From contig NC_045145.1 of NCBI RefSeq assembly GCF_008831285.2, positions 16,800,802 through 16,864,801 on the forward strand: a stretch of 64,000 nt of DNA, given 5' to 3'. Source of the DNA: Nymphaea colorata (taxonomy: Eukaryota; Streptophyta; Magnoliopsida; Nymphaeales; Nymphaeaceae). Shown here in pieces: positions 46,801 to 60,500 of this stretch. The notes beneath the pieces were generated by a model that made no database searches, was not told the DNA's origin, and worked only from the letters and a program-made list of their open reading frames with translations. A program made the position numbers and the translations under genes. Position 1 is the first letter of the stretch; each line of letters opens with the position of its first letter.

Positions 46801-47468
46801 AGCTATTACTACACCCGATTGATCTATTATTTGCTTCATCTGACCTAGTGACAGATTTAGAGTGAACATTAAACAAAAAAAAGTACAAAACCAAACCATC
46901 AGTTCTTAAGATCTAGTTGGGTTTAAATTCTATCAAGTTCAGATATTTATATCCAGTTGTCACGAGAATTTTTATGCACTGCTAATTGAACGCGAGTATT
47001 CTTGCCAACTCTTACTACTAGATTTAAACATCAGCATCTCTGTTCGCGTGTCCTGTGGTAAAAGGAACACGCAACCGAGCGCTTCCTATATGAAAACTTG
47101 GGCAAGAACTCCCATTCTGACGACTTTAACTGCCTCCGATATTCTCGAGTTAATAAGATTTCCACATAAAAACCTTTTTTTCTCATATGTACGCCCATGT
47201 GATTTAGTTCCAGTCTTAGCTTTTATGTCGTTTATTCCACTTCAAGGCTTTCATTTCCTCAATTTTTCTCATTTCAGAGCTTATTTAAATGAAAACTAAT
47301 GATGCAGTTTCGGTCCTGCAGGAATGTTGCATTTGCTTGGCAAAGTACAAGGCCAAAGAAGACATCAGAGAACTGCCATGCTCCCACTTGTTTCATCTGA
47401 AATGCGTCGACCAGTGGCTGAGAATCATATCCTCATGTCCACTTTGCAAGCAACATTTGCAAGACTGA
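43811..47468 (+). CDS. Four-pass membrane RING-H2 E3 ubiquitin ligase
   Basis: Three exons: 43811-44262, 44679-45078, 47322-47468, phases 2 and 0, giving 332 aa. Four hydrophobic helices lie at about 71-93, 108-124, 160-180 and 194-224. The RING-H2 finger is at the C-terminus (about 286-327): CCIC, then CSHLFHLKC with both His ligands, then CPLC. This matches the plant At1g12760/At1g63170-type membrane RING proteins, which ubiquitinate unknown substrates at a membrane. The start at 43811 (MSTQFGFPVED) is chosen because the residues before it look like translated UTR; an in-frame ATG at 43706 would add 35 aa. The loop between the last helix and the RING is shorter than I expect for the family, so a small exon in the 2.2-kb second intron cannot be excluded. 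Confidence 0.85.
45621..45812. repeat. 96-bp tandem duplication in RING-gene intron 2
   Basis: Two copies, 45621-45716 and 45717-45812, differ at only two or three bases (gcttgggcc/gcttgcgcc, ggggttg/ggggctg). The duplicated unit includes the left end of the MITE at 45780-45942, so it arose after that insertion and is recent. Confidence 0.9.
45780..45942. mobile_element. Harbinger/Tourist-like MITE (TAA TSD)
   Basis: A TAA duplication at 45777-45779 and 45943-45945 flanks a 163-bp segment. The ends are ggggctgtttgacaacaagg and, in reverse complement, ggggtcgtttggtgggaaga: 9 of 11 outer bases pair, with further matches inward. The three-base TAA target and GGGG-type ends fit PIF/Harbinger MITEs. 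It lies in intron 2 of the RING gene. Confidence 0.65.
46438..46609. mobile_element. Harbinger/Tourist-like MITE (TTA TSD)
   Basis: TTA at 46435-46437 and 46610-46612 flanks a 172-bp AT-rich segment with no coding capacity. The ends are gatcgtatttgattgc and, in reverse complement, ggccgtgtttgattgc (13 of 16 identical). The ends and TTA target are typical of Tourist-type elements. It lies in intron 2 of the RING gene. Confidence 0.75.
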
Positions 47469-48523
47469 ATAACTTTCATGCCATAAATGTAAATATGTGG
47501 GAGCGTATTTTATAGAGGCTGTGAGATACCCATCAAGTGTATTTGGTAAGAAGAACATTGTATTCTTAGAACACGTTCCAAGAACACTATGTCCTTGTTT
47601 AAAAAACATGATGTGATTATGAATGTTGGTTTTAAATCCAACAAGCAAATAACCGACATAATCACACTATGTTTCTTTGAATAAGAATATAGCATTCCTG
47701 AAAGGCATGTGATCCGAACGTGTCCCAAGCACATAATTTATTCTCATCAAACACCGTCAATTATGTACACAAGCATTCAACAGCTCATACACTATGCTTA
47801 CGGTTCAAGCCCATCATTTAGCAAGAAAGTAACTTGTGCACTTTCCCTTGTTAGTGATAAAAAAGCCAATGAGCTAGTTTTCCAAGCATCAAGAGAGAGC
47901 GAGAGAGAGATCCCAGGTCACAGTTTTAAGCACCAGCACTCACGATCATGGTTATGGTTTTCAAGAGCTTGATTTCCACGTTAATCAATTATTGTCAGAA
48001 CAAATGTTTACTACATTTGCTTTTCTGATTTCCAAGAACTCAAGAGTGTGTGCACAGTTTACTTCAGAGCTTCAGATATCTAACTTTATCAGTTAGTAAT
48101 ACCCCCAAGAAAATTTACCGAACAAAAATATACATCCTTAATACTGCCATGCAGCAGAGTTAGAAACGAAATTTACCTGGACACATGACAGCATTTCCCG
48201 ATTGTGTCTTCCTCTACTCCTTGGGAAGTCACAAAAATAGAATTCACTGGGATCTTGTCCTACGGGATGAAACATCTAGAGGAAAAATTGAATACAACAA
48301 AATAACATCTACAAGAACTGGACTGCGGATCTCATTCCTAATAGTACATTAAAATTTTCAAATATAGCTCCTAGCCAATACCTGAAAAAAGGATATGCAC
48401 CATAGGTAAGCAGGGATAGGTGATTCAACAAACCTGTAGCTACAGCCAGCAGTCCCAAATAAGTTGTGAGTGCCCTGCGACCTTGATATTAAGTACTTGA
48501 AAAACATAGTTGCAGCGTTAATT
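47469..48523. other. Spacer between convergent RING and RNase E/G genes
   Basis: About 1 kb separates the two stop codons, and the genes converge, so both 3'-UTRs must lie here. No exon is supported. A short GA-rich tract is at 47891-47911. Confidence 0.45.
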
Positions 48524-51500
48524 TCATCTACGTTGTCCCTTCAATTTCTTCACTGGAAACAGAGTTAATTTTGTATTTGGCATGTAAGAACGAGGTGCGG
48601 TTGAATGCAGCCTGGAAATAGTTGCCGGCTCATGCTCATCATTGACCTTACCATCAGCAAATGCCTTGACCTCAAATTCTCCCCGACCAAAACCTCTTGC
48701 AACCTGAAAAAAGGTCCCTCAATGAAAGATATGCATCGATCATTTGTACACTTAACAGTGGATCTCAGAATTAACTCCAATTTCAAACTAGCCAACTTGA
48801 GGACAGTGCATAAACATATCTTTAGGGTCAGATTTGTGTAGAAAACAGCATTGGTATGATGTTGTCATGTCAAGGGATTACCCTATAGGTCAAGTTTTCT
48901 AGAAGTAATCTAAACATGTAAACCTAGGTTCAAGCTGCAAATGTTGCACACAGGAAATGTGTTTGCCGAATGACAGGCAATTTTATATGAGGAACCACTG
49001 AACTCAATCACCTGCTGCCGTTACTCTTCAGTTTTTGTTCACCTAGGTTGCAAACAAGACAAGGCCAGCCTTGCCACGAGATGAACTCAATTCTAGAGTT
49101 CAAATTCTGTGACATATGTGGGCAGGATAATCCATCCCAAGCGGACCTGGGCATGGCCTGGGCAGACTGGGAGAAGATATGCTTTCTTCAAAATCAGTCG
49201 AGTAAAAATTCAAGAAGAGTCTAAAGCTAGATCCTGAAAAAGGTTTTTCCATACATGGCAGATGAAGTAACTGCTTTGACAGTTAACACACAAAACTATC
49301 AACTCCTCTTGACAAGCAAAAAATAACAACGCCTTAGATCTAATCTAGAAATCAGGATGATAGACTACGGCCATGCCGTTGATCCTAAAAATGAAGCAGA
49401 ATCAGATGCTGACAACAAAGAATGGACACTGAATGCACCGTAAAATTAGGAGTTATCAGATGAAATAAAATAACTATTGTTACCACAACACCCCAGCCAC
49501 AATAGCATTTGATATACAATAACCTTTTCTCCTTCTGAATAAGAGGATTTAGGGAATGAACCCAACAATGAAACAGGCTGTAGTGGAGCTCAATCTCCTC
49601 AAGAGATGCTAAAAAAGGTATTAGACATATACTTGAAAATTGAAATAGATTCATCAGTAATTCCTCTAATCCATCAACAAGATCTAAAAGAAAAGCACAC
49701 CTTTAGAAGAATCCACACTTTGAGAGAGCTGCTAAGGACTCCAAGCTTAGTCTTCTTTCCGGAGGTCAAATAGTTGCACATGTAGCGATCTACTCTTAAA
49801 ACAAATTTAGGCCACGACTTTGCATTTTCAGTATTGGGCTTCTCAGTCATTGTAGCCTGTCATAAGTAATGCACCAAAGGCTCAAGATACCACCATTTAG
49901 CATGTGATTGAAAAAGAAAGAAGCATCATCAGATTGAAAAGGAAGAACGCCAGTGCAGAAGAAAAGGTCAACTCATATTTGAATCTTTAAACATCTTCAC
50001 AAAAATAGTAAAACATTTTTCTATGTTTTTGTAGAGATAAGATATAAGATCTTTTCATTTCTGTTTTCTTCTCAATTCTTGCTTTCGTTTAAAGAATAAA
50101 AAGAGTACATGTGCACAAGGCCAAGCTTTGTTGAGCTGTTGCAAGATTTCATAGACAACCTCTTGTTCAATTTCATCCAATCAGGACACTATTTGGAAAG
50201 TCAACCCTGGTGTGAAAATGTAAAAAAAAAAAAAATCATCTTTTTGATGTACCCTATGGTCTAAAGGCCCTTTAGGTAAAACACAGAATAACTTGTTGGA
50301 AACTTCCCAGCAAGTAGTAAACTAAATGACTGGTTAAGTGGTTATGAATGCCCGATGATCTGAATTATAGGCATTATCGGTGCAAGAATCTGTAGATTAG
50401 GAAAAGGAAATGCCTTTGAATATTACTGCTGCCTTTGTTAAGTAGATACAAGAAAATAGTACTTCATATATTTATTCAGTTAACTGACGAGAATCATATA
50501 TTCTTCTCACCCCTTTCTTGCATGTCATGATATGCAGCAAAAAGAAGATAAATATCCACCAACAAAATGCAGAATAGATAAGCCAATTGATATAGAAAAT
50601 GTATTTAACTGTTTCTCCAACTTTTTGTCTTAATATCATGAAATTACACGAACTGACTATCCACTCAAGATCATACCATCCACTATCCACAGTCTGGCAT
50701 AAAAACAGATTGTCCATCTATATCAGACTATCCATGTACAGGCACAAACTGTGCATCTTGCATAAGTAAGAAAAAGGCTGAAGAAAAATTAAAATTTTCT
50801 TAGGAATTTTTGAGCACCCACCAAATTCAACTGGCACGTGCATTTGATGTTAGCTAGGACAAAACTACTTGACGTGAAAATGGCTGTTTATGGGCCTACA
50901 AATAAACAAGGCCTACAGATTTACTGATACTGACACCAAAGCAATTCATCCAAGATAGCTATGACTCTATGTATTATTACATGCAATATAATTGGCAAGT
51001 CACCAACCAAGTATCTCCCCCTTGCTCTAGCACCGTACCAGTGGACTAGTTACAAGCAGTCGACATATACATATTTGTGATAAAAGAATGCATTTGTTTC
51101 AGATTTTCAAATCTTATCAATTGAGCTAATTTTGGCATGTATCCTTAACGAAAAGCTCAGTACTTGGTCAAATCCTCTACATGAAAAACATACATAACAA
51201 TTCAAGGGCAGGTTCCACACTCAAGAATACCTTCTTTCCAAATGGAAAAACAAATAATACAATACCCCTTTAACGCCATGAAAAATGCAACTATAATATT
51301 TAAAAACAAGATATACTGCACTCTTCTGAAACTTCCCCAAGAAAATAAGCTTGTAGACATTTCACTCACAAGTAAGCGGGATATTTCATGCTCAATTTTG
51401 GAAAACAATGTTTCTAAGGCTTCAACACGTCCAGTACCATGGCAGCAACTGCATGGCTCACTAATCATAAATGTAACACTTGGACGGACCTGCAACATAA

Positions 51501-54500
51501 AATCCCAAACTTCAGAGTTGCTCTGCAAATCTAAAAATAGCATTTCAAGAGGCTCATCAATTGTCTCCCTATTCCAGCACCAAGTTATGGTTGCTTTATG
51601 GAAAACGAAGCAGTAGATAGGAACAATTAAAAGGATCACAACAAGAACCAAGAAATAGTCAGACTTAAACATGAACCCTGCAAATGTCTAATGGTCTTAA
51701 TCTGAAAGACCCAACAACTAAGTGGAATTAGGAACAATGCATTTTAGCGTGCAAGATAAACTATTAGGCAATTCATGTACTTAAATTGTATAAAAAATAC
51801 ATAAGAAATTATTTTTCCTGTACACAAGAGTAATTTTATAATTTTTCATATAACAGCATGATTATCAGATTTTATTTAGTATAGTAAAGATGTCGCTTTC
51901 TGGTGTTCCCATTCACCATGGACAAAATCAAACCTAAGTTAAAAGATTAACACATGGCAACCGCAATCAGTAACTCATGCTGTTTGTTAAGTGTATCAAT
52001 CCAGAACCAAGGTTCTTATTCCAATCCCCGAACCCAATAGTTTGAGAAACAGACCCTTCGCTGCCTTGCATCATCTTTATGTGTGTCATTGTACTTCGAA
52101 AGATCTGGGCCACTTTCATCAGCTGGATAGATAAAATTAACTTTCCACTCAACATGGAGAACATTCAACTAGATCAAAGTATTATGCTCGCATCTTTTCA
52201 TTGCATATGATACCCATGCTTCACAATAAGCATTGGTATCAGTATGCTGAAAGATACATACATAACACGGAAACAAGTAATAAGCAACTAGAACATAGTA
52301 CCCAGAAATATAATGCTTGAGCTGTACGTGCTATAATCGATTTGTGGAAATCAATCATGTAGTACAGTGTGGATCACTAACATTAATGCCAAAGGTAACA
52401 GTATAATAATGAAGTAACAAAGATAAATACAAGGGGATGATGATTGTGGATCGCACAAATGACAACCGCTCAACAGTTCAAAAAAATCTCTATTACGATA
52501 ATGTTGATCTGGCGGTCAATGTGTATGATCATTGACTCCTGATTAGATTAATATGAAAAAATTCTTTAAACGGATGGTTGTATGTCACACTTCTTCATTC
52601 TTGAAAATAAACATATTCATTATCTTTTCAAGAATCCTGAGACGCAACTAATGAGTTTCATTATCTAATATTTTTGCTGAAGTGGCCAAATCCAGCTTTA
52701 AGAATATTGTCATTTTCTTCATGCGCATCAGAAACCAGCTACAAAAGCCAGAGAATGTTTGTCCTAGCCTTAGTAACAAAACAAGTCGAGCAACAACAAA
52801 ATATAAACGTCAACCAGGGGCAATGGAATTTATTTTCAAATTTCCAACAGACTGATTATATCTCCCCCTACAATGCCAATAATTGTCAGGTTCATATTTG
52901 TTCAAGGGATATCGTCAAAATCATTAATGCATTCTACAAACAGGAACCAATTTAAACAGCAGCACTATAGTATGGTGTACAGGAAAAACTGAAACTAAAG
53001 TAGCGGCATGTCTAAGGACCCATTCAGTTATCGCCTCTATATTTCTTCATCAGGATATGCATATTAATCTAAACAAAATAAAAGGAAAAACAACACCATA
53101 AGACACAAGGTGTGTACCCTTTTTCTTGTTATTTCCATTAGGCCATGTCTAGACAATTCAGAAATTTTCACCAATGACCGGTCCCTCTCAACAGCTTTCT
53201 TGATTTCCTCGTATACCAATCTTTTATTTGCTGCAATAGACAGAGGAATAATGTGGATAAGCTAAAATACCTTAAAAATTGGAAAATATATTACATATAC
53301 ATATAACATACCATGATTTAGTTAGAGAAATAATTCCCTGACATTAAGAGCGACATATGTACACTAACAGCTGCATTTTGGATAGAAGAATCATCTTTTC
53401 AATCACCATCTAATGTACGTATCATTTCTAAGCATGGAATCTAGGTGACCAAATATAAAACAGTTCATACAAAAACCAGAAGTACCATGAAACATAAGCC
53501 CAACTAACAAGTTTTCTCATACACATCAATTAACTGATCATCCTCTTTCCCCTAAGACAATATAGGAAGGTTTCAGTTCCTGCCCCAATGTAACATGTCA
53601 TACAATCTAACATTTCAGACAGAAAATAGCCAAAATTTTCTGTTCCTTGCAAATAGGCTTCCAATAACCTCTGCTTTTTGTTCACCTCATTTTGTGATGC
53701 ATGTCATCCTTTAGTGATGTATCATAGTGAAGCTCCATCCTCATTTCTGAAGTAATCCTCACATCCCCGTCAACATATATCAAGTTCAAGGACGTGCTCT
53801 AATATGTTCTGCAGAATGTCTAACTTTTCTTCTTAAAAGGTTCTCACCTTCTTTTAATTTATTCTTAATTATTCCAGCTGTGCAGTTTCCTCAAGAATCA
53901 GGGGACAAATCATCACAGATGCCCTTAAGAAACGGTATATGTTGGAAGGAGTGGACCATAAACCAACTCTAATGACAAGACCCAGGGTAACCTGTTGGCT
54001 GTTGATTCTAGCATGAATTAAACAAGAAGTTGGAGACTGGTCTTAAAGCTGCAAAATATCAGATATGGGTTTGTCAAGCAGAAGTAGGCAAGCATGAATT
54101 GGTTGTCCCATAAGTAAAAAATTGGATAATGAAAAAAAAACTCTCAACTGTACAAGTACTTTCTTATCCATGTTTTGCCAAGGATTCATTGAGGTCTTTC
54201 ATAACTCGGAAAAGCTTTATCCTGACCAAGGGTCTGAGTCACATTTATAGGATCACATCATTTAGCAGTAGCAAGCCATCAAAGAAGAGAGTGATAAAAA
54301 TAACAATTTAAACAGTTAAAAAGCAGAAAACATTCTGGACGGGGGAAGCTATTTCATGACAAAGTAATCACACAGTCAGCTTGGACTTCGAGCAGAGATT
54401 GCAAAGCTTACATTCATCAAGCATATCAATAAAATCAACGACAATAATGCCACCAATATCCCTGAGACGTAACTCCCTTGCAATCTGCAATACAAGGATG

Positions 54501-57500
54501 TTTAGATATCCTTCACCTTTCTCATGTTACACATTACTATAGCATTCCAAAGATGAAGATGCCAGCAAACTTTTATCATAGGAACAGCTCTAATGCATAA
54601 AATGAAAAGAGATCCAGATTGATAATAAATTACTGGACAAGTATGAAAAACCAAGGTAAAAATATGCCACAAAATGCAAATGGAGAATCAATACCAAAAA
54701 GCATTATGGACATGCCTCTGGCCCGCATTATGGACATGCCTCTGGCCCACATATCATGGATTCACTGAGTGTACTTAAACCTGTTTATTCATTATCAAGT
54801 TTGATACAATAGTTTGGACCGTTTTAACATGGGCATGACTACATATTGTGGTTCTCCAGTTCACATCGACCAATTAGAATCTTAAAAGCCATTCTTTTCA
54901 ATGCTTTTCAATAGTTCTTTCTGTTTCATCCACCCAAAGATTTATTATTAGGCAGAGATTTACACAGCTTAAAATTTAGTTATGTCTTAATATAAGATTT
55001 TAATAATTTAATCATAATAAAGGCTTATCTAATTAAAATTAAACACATGGTTGTTCAAATAATCTAAAGGACAAAAGCACTACTCAATTGGACCTACATA
55101 TTTCATACTTTTTACCCAGCAAGACAAGAAAATGTTGATTTTCACAAAATTTTTACAAATAGCAAGTCAAGCTTACTGCTCAGGACACTCAGCAGAAAGT
55201 AATAATAAATTGCCGTACAGATCGGAAGAAATCTCATTGTATTTTAATGTTACAAGTCCATGCAAACTGATAGTGTTCAACAGACCTGCCTTGCTGCAAC
55301 AAGATTAACATCAAGGATAGCTTGTTGTTGTGATGTCCCATGACCAAGCATCCCGTGGCCCCCATTCACATCAATTGAAACTAAGGCCTCAGTTTGCTCA
55401 ATGACTAGCGAGCCTCCATTTGGAAGTGGAACCCTGCATGGTGAAAAACGCAATAAACAGCAGACTCAGATGCACTAACGCTATAAAAAATATTTTAAAT
55501 CCAGCTGCTTGACTGAAATGAATTGGTAGGAAACAGCACATACAGGCTATGCACATAGACACGTGCACATGTACATCAAAATAATAACCTCGCAGAAGGT
55601 GTACACTTTCTGCGAGTAACATCAAATTCAGTATGAAGCAGATAAAGCTACAGAATTTCTTTTTCGTTGAAGCATCTCAGAATCTTTGTAATAGCATGCA
55701 GTAGGATTCAGTGCATCAACTATACATCAATGTGTTGATGAATAGCTAAATGGACTAACAGCATTTAGAACTATCTTTTCATGTGCTTTCACCCATTATA
55801 AAACCCATTTTGTCAAAACTGTGACCACCACAAGAGACATTGAAATCAAAGCTGAAAGCAATCAGTAAATGAAATTTTAGAGGATTTAAAAGTATCATGA
55901 AAGTGAGAAGAGGTATCAGGAATTGCTTGACAGAACACAAAATTCTACATGCAGAAAAACGAAATCACCAAAAATGTTGAGATTTCCAAGGAAGAATTTT
56001 CTAGAACATGGACATAAGATTCCATAGACAATGCAGATATCAAATACTGAAACCAAAAAGTCACAATTTCATACGGAGAACTCATGATTTCAATGAAGGA
56101 AACATGATTCACACATCATAAGAATCCTAATCTTTTTAAGGGAATCCAAATCATGGGAAGCAGAATTCTGAATGGTCGGGAACAATAGTGATTGCCTGTT
56201 TATGCTCTTCCCCAACAATCACGATTCCAACCTGGAAGTGGAATATCTAATCCCCAGTAAAATCCTTTTCGTCTTGAAAGGATGTAATAATATGCATGCT
56301 AAATGACAACCAGGTCTTCAACAGCAGGAACCGCCAAAAAATTGGAGAACTATGTGTGCTCAACAATATAAAGTTATTAATCTAAAAAATTTCCATTAAC
56401 AGGATATAAATGTGCCTTTATCATATGAATATGATGAACACTTTTAGGCCAAGATGAGTAACACAATATGTAGTTGAATAGCAATACAGAAGTACTATCT
56501 CCATGACCCAAAGAAAGAAATAAAAAGGATCGGTATGGAAAGCTGTACCTAAAGCGAACACAAAGGTGTCAAGCACAGGTATGGTTTCTAACCTTTTACT
56601 CAGGATATTGTTGATCTCCTCTTCAATACCATATTCATCAAATATAGGAACTTTTTTGGTATATAACTCAACTCTTCCGCACAGATCTGGAGCAACTTCT
56701 TGAAGATAACTAGCAACCTGAACAAAAAGTTCTCCCTTAAGAAGTCAAGTCTATTCAATTTTGACATGATTCAAGGAACATGAAAAACATCTCAACCATA
56801 TATATGACTTTAACCAGACAAAAACCAAGTATTTGGTGATTCATAAGGACAATAGCAAAGTTACAATAGTGGACCATCAAGAGGCTGTCAAGGCCACAAA
56901 TTTCATTTAAGATATGACAACCCAGGGTTGGGTTTCATGAGATAATAGATCCAGTTATTTTACTGAACATAAATTAAACTACATTCACATGAGAACAAGT
57001 CATTCTTAAAGTCTCATTTGATTTTCCGTATTAGTTTCCACAAAACAAAATTTGGTCCTCCAAGTTTGAACATGAGAAATAGAAGTCAAGAAGTACATTG
57101 TAAAATTTATGATGGCCATGAGCTTGTCTCAAGTAAGCAACTTCAAGAAGCCAGCCATAAGCAAACCAACAAATCTCAAGTTTACTTACCTCATGATATG
57201 TCCGGGGAGAATCAACAACCATGCTGCTGACCTAAGTTACCACATTCTGCAGTCAGATCAATGAAACTAAACTAAAAGAAACAACTAACAATTTAAGTGG
57301 TTCACCTTCTCATTGAAATAATCTTGCACAACAGATAATGTTTGACCGATTGCTCTGTGTAAAATGACAGGGACTGCACCATCAACCCCCTCATCAGCAG
57401 CAAGAACAGCAGCTTGTGCATGTTCAACTATATCTTTCCATGTAGAAAGCAAACCCTCCAGGTCCTTTTGCAATTCCTCCAATGAATGTCCAGCTGCAAC

Positions 57501-60500
57501 AGTTCTTACAGTTAATCCAAAACCAGGAGGCTGCAGTGTTTTAGCAATGAGTTTCAACCGTGTCCTTTCAAGTCCTGATATCTTCTTTGAAACCCCAATT
57601 CTTGCACAACGAGTGCTCAACACCTGCAACAGAGGTTATACCTTCAGAACAAAAATAGCTCCTAACATTTGTAAAGAAAGCATGCAGTAAGTGAGTCAGT
57701 GAGTGACAGAGAGAGAAAGCAAGAGAGTTTTCCTATTAGGTCTACATATAACAACAGATTGATCCAGAAAAAAACATCCAGAACACCTAAACCTATTATT
57801 ATCTGACAAACTTATATCTGGAGTAGATTTCATCACCAAAAGGACAGAAGAAACCATCATAGAGATTTTTTCAAATCCATCAGTGCTGGTACATAACCCA
57901 GAATTTCACCATCTACTGCACCATTCTAGTTCTTGAAGACTACGCATTATGTGGTACCTTTTTGTTGAACAAATAAAAGAAAAAAAATTATTACAGGAAT
58001 AACTAAGGACCATGTGACAATTTATGCCTGTTCATCGGCTTCATCTTCATCCCTTGCATGTGTGAAGTCATAGGCTTGTTAGTAATTTAGTATGCCAAAC
58101 ATAATCAAATCAACTGAGCCATCCCCATGTTCTGCAAGTAACAAGACAGTAGTGGTGATTTATCAGAACCATTTTTTCTTTACAATCATGCATGAAATAT
58201 AAACCACCTGCAAATTGTCAATTGCAAATTTGCAATTGTAGGTTTACATCATCATATACTTTCGATCCTGATATTTAGTGTGTATCATCCCCTCCACTAA
58301 CCAAATCAGAGTACACAAAATTTCTTTGGTCTAACAAGCTAGTACATTATTCCAAGTAATTAACACATTTCAAACATTTATTTTGAATTTGAAAAACCAC
58401 TTCATTAGTAATAATGTCCTCAAACAGAACTTGACTTGTATAATGCCTTTTTACTAATTAGTATCCAGTTAACAAATGCTATAAATAATTGGGAACAGAA
58501 TGCGCTCTCAAAACGCTTATACTAGCTAAACTAATGATGTACAAGTTCAAGATAATGTGCCCGCAAGTGTTAACCAAAACTTACCCAGAATCTGCTTCTT
58601 AAGTTTGGATAAGCAGATAGAGCAGGACCTTTCGTACCAAGCTCCTCTTTGATAACTTGCACAATCACTTTGGTGCCTTTCTGAACATTCCTCCACTTAT
58701 TAGAAGCAAAATTGTCATTCAATGGATTCATTACCTTAGCTGGTGCAGCATGATGAGACTGTGTAACCTCATCACAATTATGTGATGCTAGAACTGGAAG
58801 TTCACTAGCGAGTTCAGTCTCTACATGCTGAACATTCCCCCCAAAACAGTCTTCCAATTCAGGCTCGCCAAGGGATCCACCAGTCCAAGTATCTGTACCT
58901 GCAATTCTTTTCCACTTCAAGGAGTCTGAAGTCTCAAGCTCATCTTCTTCATCTTCCTGCTCCTCAGGATCTTCATGCAGCAAAGAGCCATGCTGAAGCT
59001 CCATCTCTGAGAAATCATCTACACCATCAAAAGAACACAAATAAAAAACTTAGCATTTCCTATACACCTATTTACTTAAAACTTTGCATCTGCAGTGGCA
59101 TAAGTTGCACGACTATTACCTTCAGTCCCTTTATCTGTACAACGGAATGGAGGGTAGACATATGGCTCCCTGCTTAGCTTTATTTCCATAAGTGAAGGTC
59201 GGGAAGTACCAATATCCACAAAAGCACCACCCATATGGGGAACAAGTTTTGTAACCACACCAAGATAAACACTACCACACTGTACATTATTTTTTACTGG
59301 TTCTAGTAACAATTCAACCAGTTTTTCATCTTCTAAAATGGCTACTCTTTGCATAGTACAAATGGAAGAATTGATCAATATAACAGTATTGACAAACTGC
59401 ACAATCTGAGTTGGTTTACTTTCTTTTCTAACTGCCTCTTTTTCTGTATTGCCAGCCACTCCATCATCAGGAAACTCAAGGAGGTCACATTCTCCAGAGA
59501 CTTGATCAGTTACTTTATCACCCACTAAATCACGAAACACAGCAGGGAGCTGAATGAACCATGGCTCCTCAACAAACAGACCATCCACAAAAGAATATTT
59601 ATCCAACCTTCTTTCTGAATGAATACTGTCACCTGACCCTTCATTATCAGTGGTGTATGCCTTGTTCAAATCAGGAATATAATCTGAACATGCATGCCAT
59701 TCTTCACCATCAAACTTAAGACTTTCCAAAATGCTCCAACTACCTGTCAAACGACTGGAACCATTTAAATGTTCAGACCTGTACAGACAAGAAAGATCTA
59801 TGATATACTTTGAATGCTTGGTTAAATTACCTGTACTTGGCAAAAGAGATTGATCCAATTCTGTGGGCAACTGAATATCATCGAGTTCCCTGAGCCATGA
59901 TCCCCACATAAGAGCTGGAAACCTGTCACTTCTAGCTTCCATCCAAGAGTCATTAACCATGATCTTGCCATGTGTGGCACTGCAGTGTTGCGGTACAGAC
60001 AAGGAAAACTCAGGTCCTGGTTTCCAAACAACATCAGAAAAGTTGGATTTTGCTTCTTTGGTGAAATAACTGTATCTCAAGTTTAGACCACAAGGAACCT
60101 GCAAGAATGTGCAATCAAATGAAACAGAAAACCACAATCAGAAAGCATATGAGTTGCATGAGAAATACCATGCCCTTATAAAACCATGTATCTTGGAAAG
60201 CTTTTGGGATACATGCAATATTAGAACGGTCATCTTGCTATTTTAGTTTTTAAGGATCGGCCAGGATCTCACAGCATGATATTATTCAGGCAAAAGAAAA
60301 GAATGAGAAATATACATGCTTGTGACTCAGAAAAATATGAGTACATTACCGCATGAACGAACAAATATTTTACGGCATGATTGCTAAACATAATTAATGC
60401 AATAGCTGGCATAAAATCAATTTTGGAGATACGCAATACATCCATGTGTATGAGTATACTGTGTATTTGGCATTGACAAATTTATGGGCATGCGAGCCTA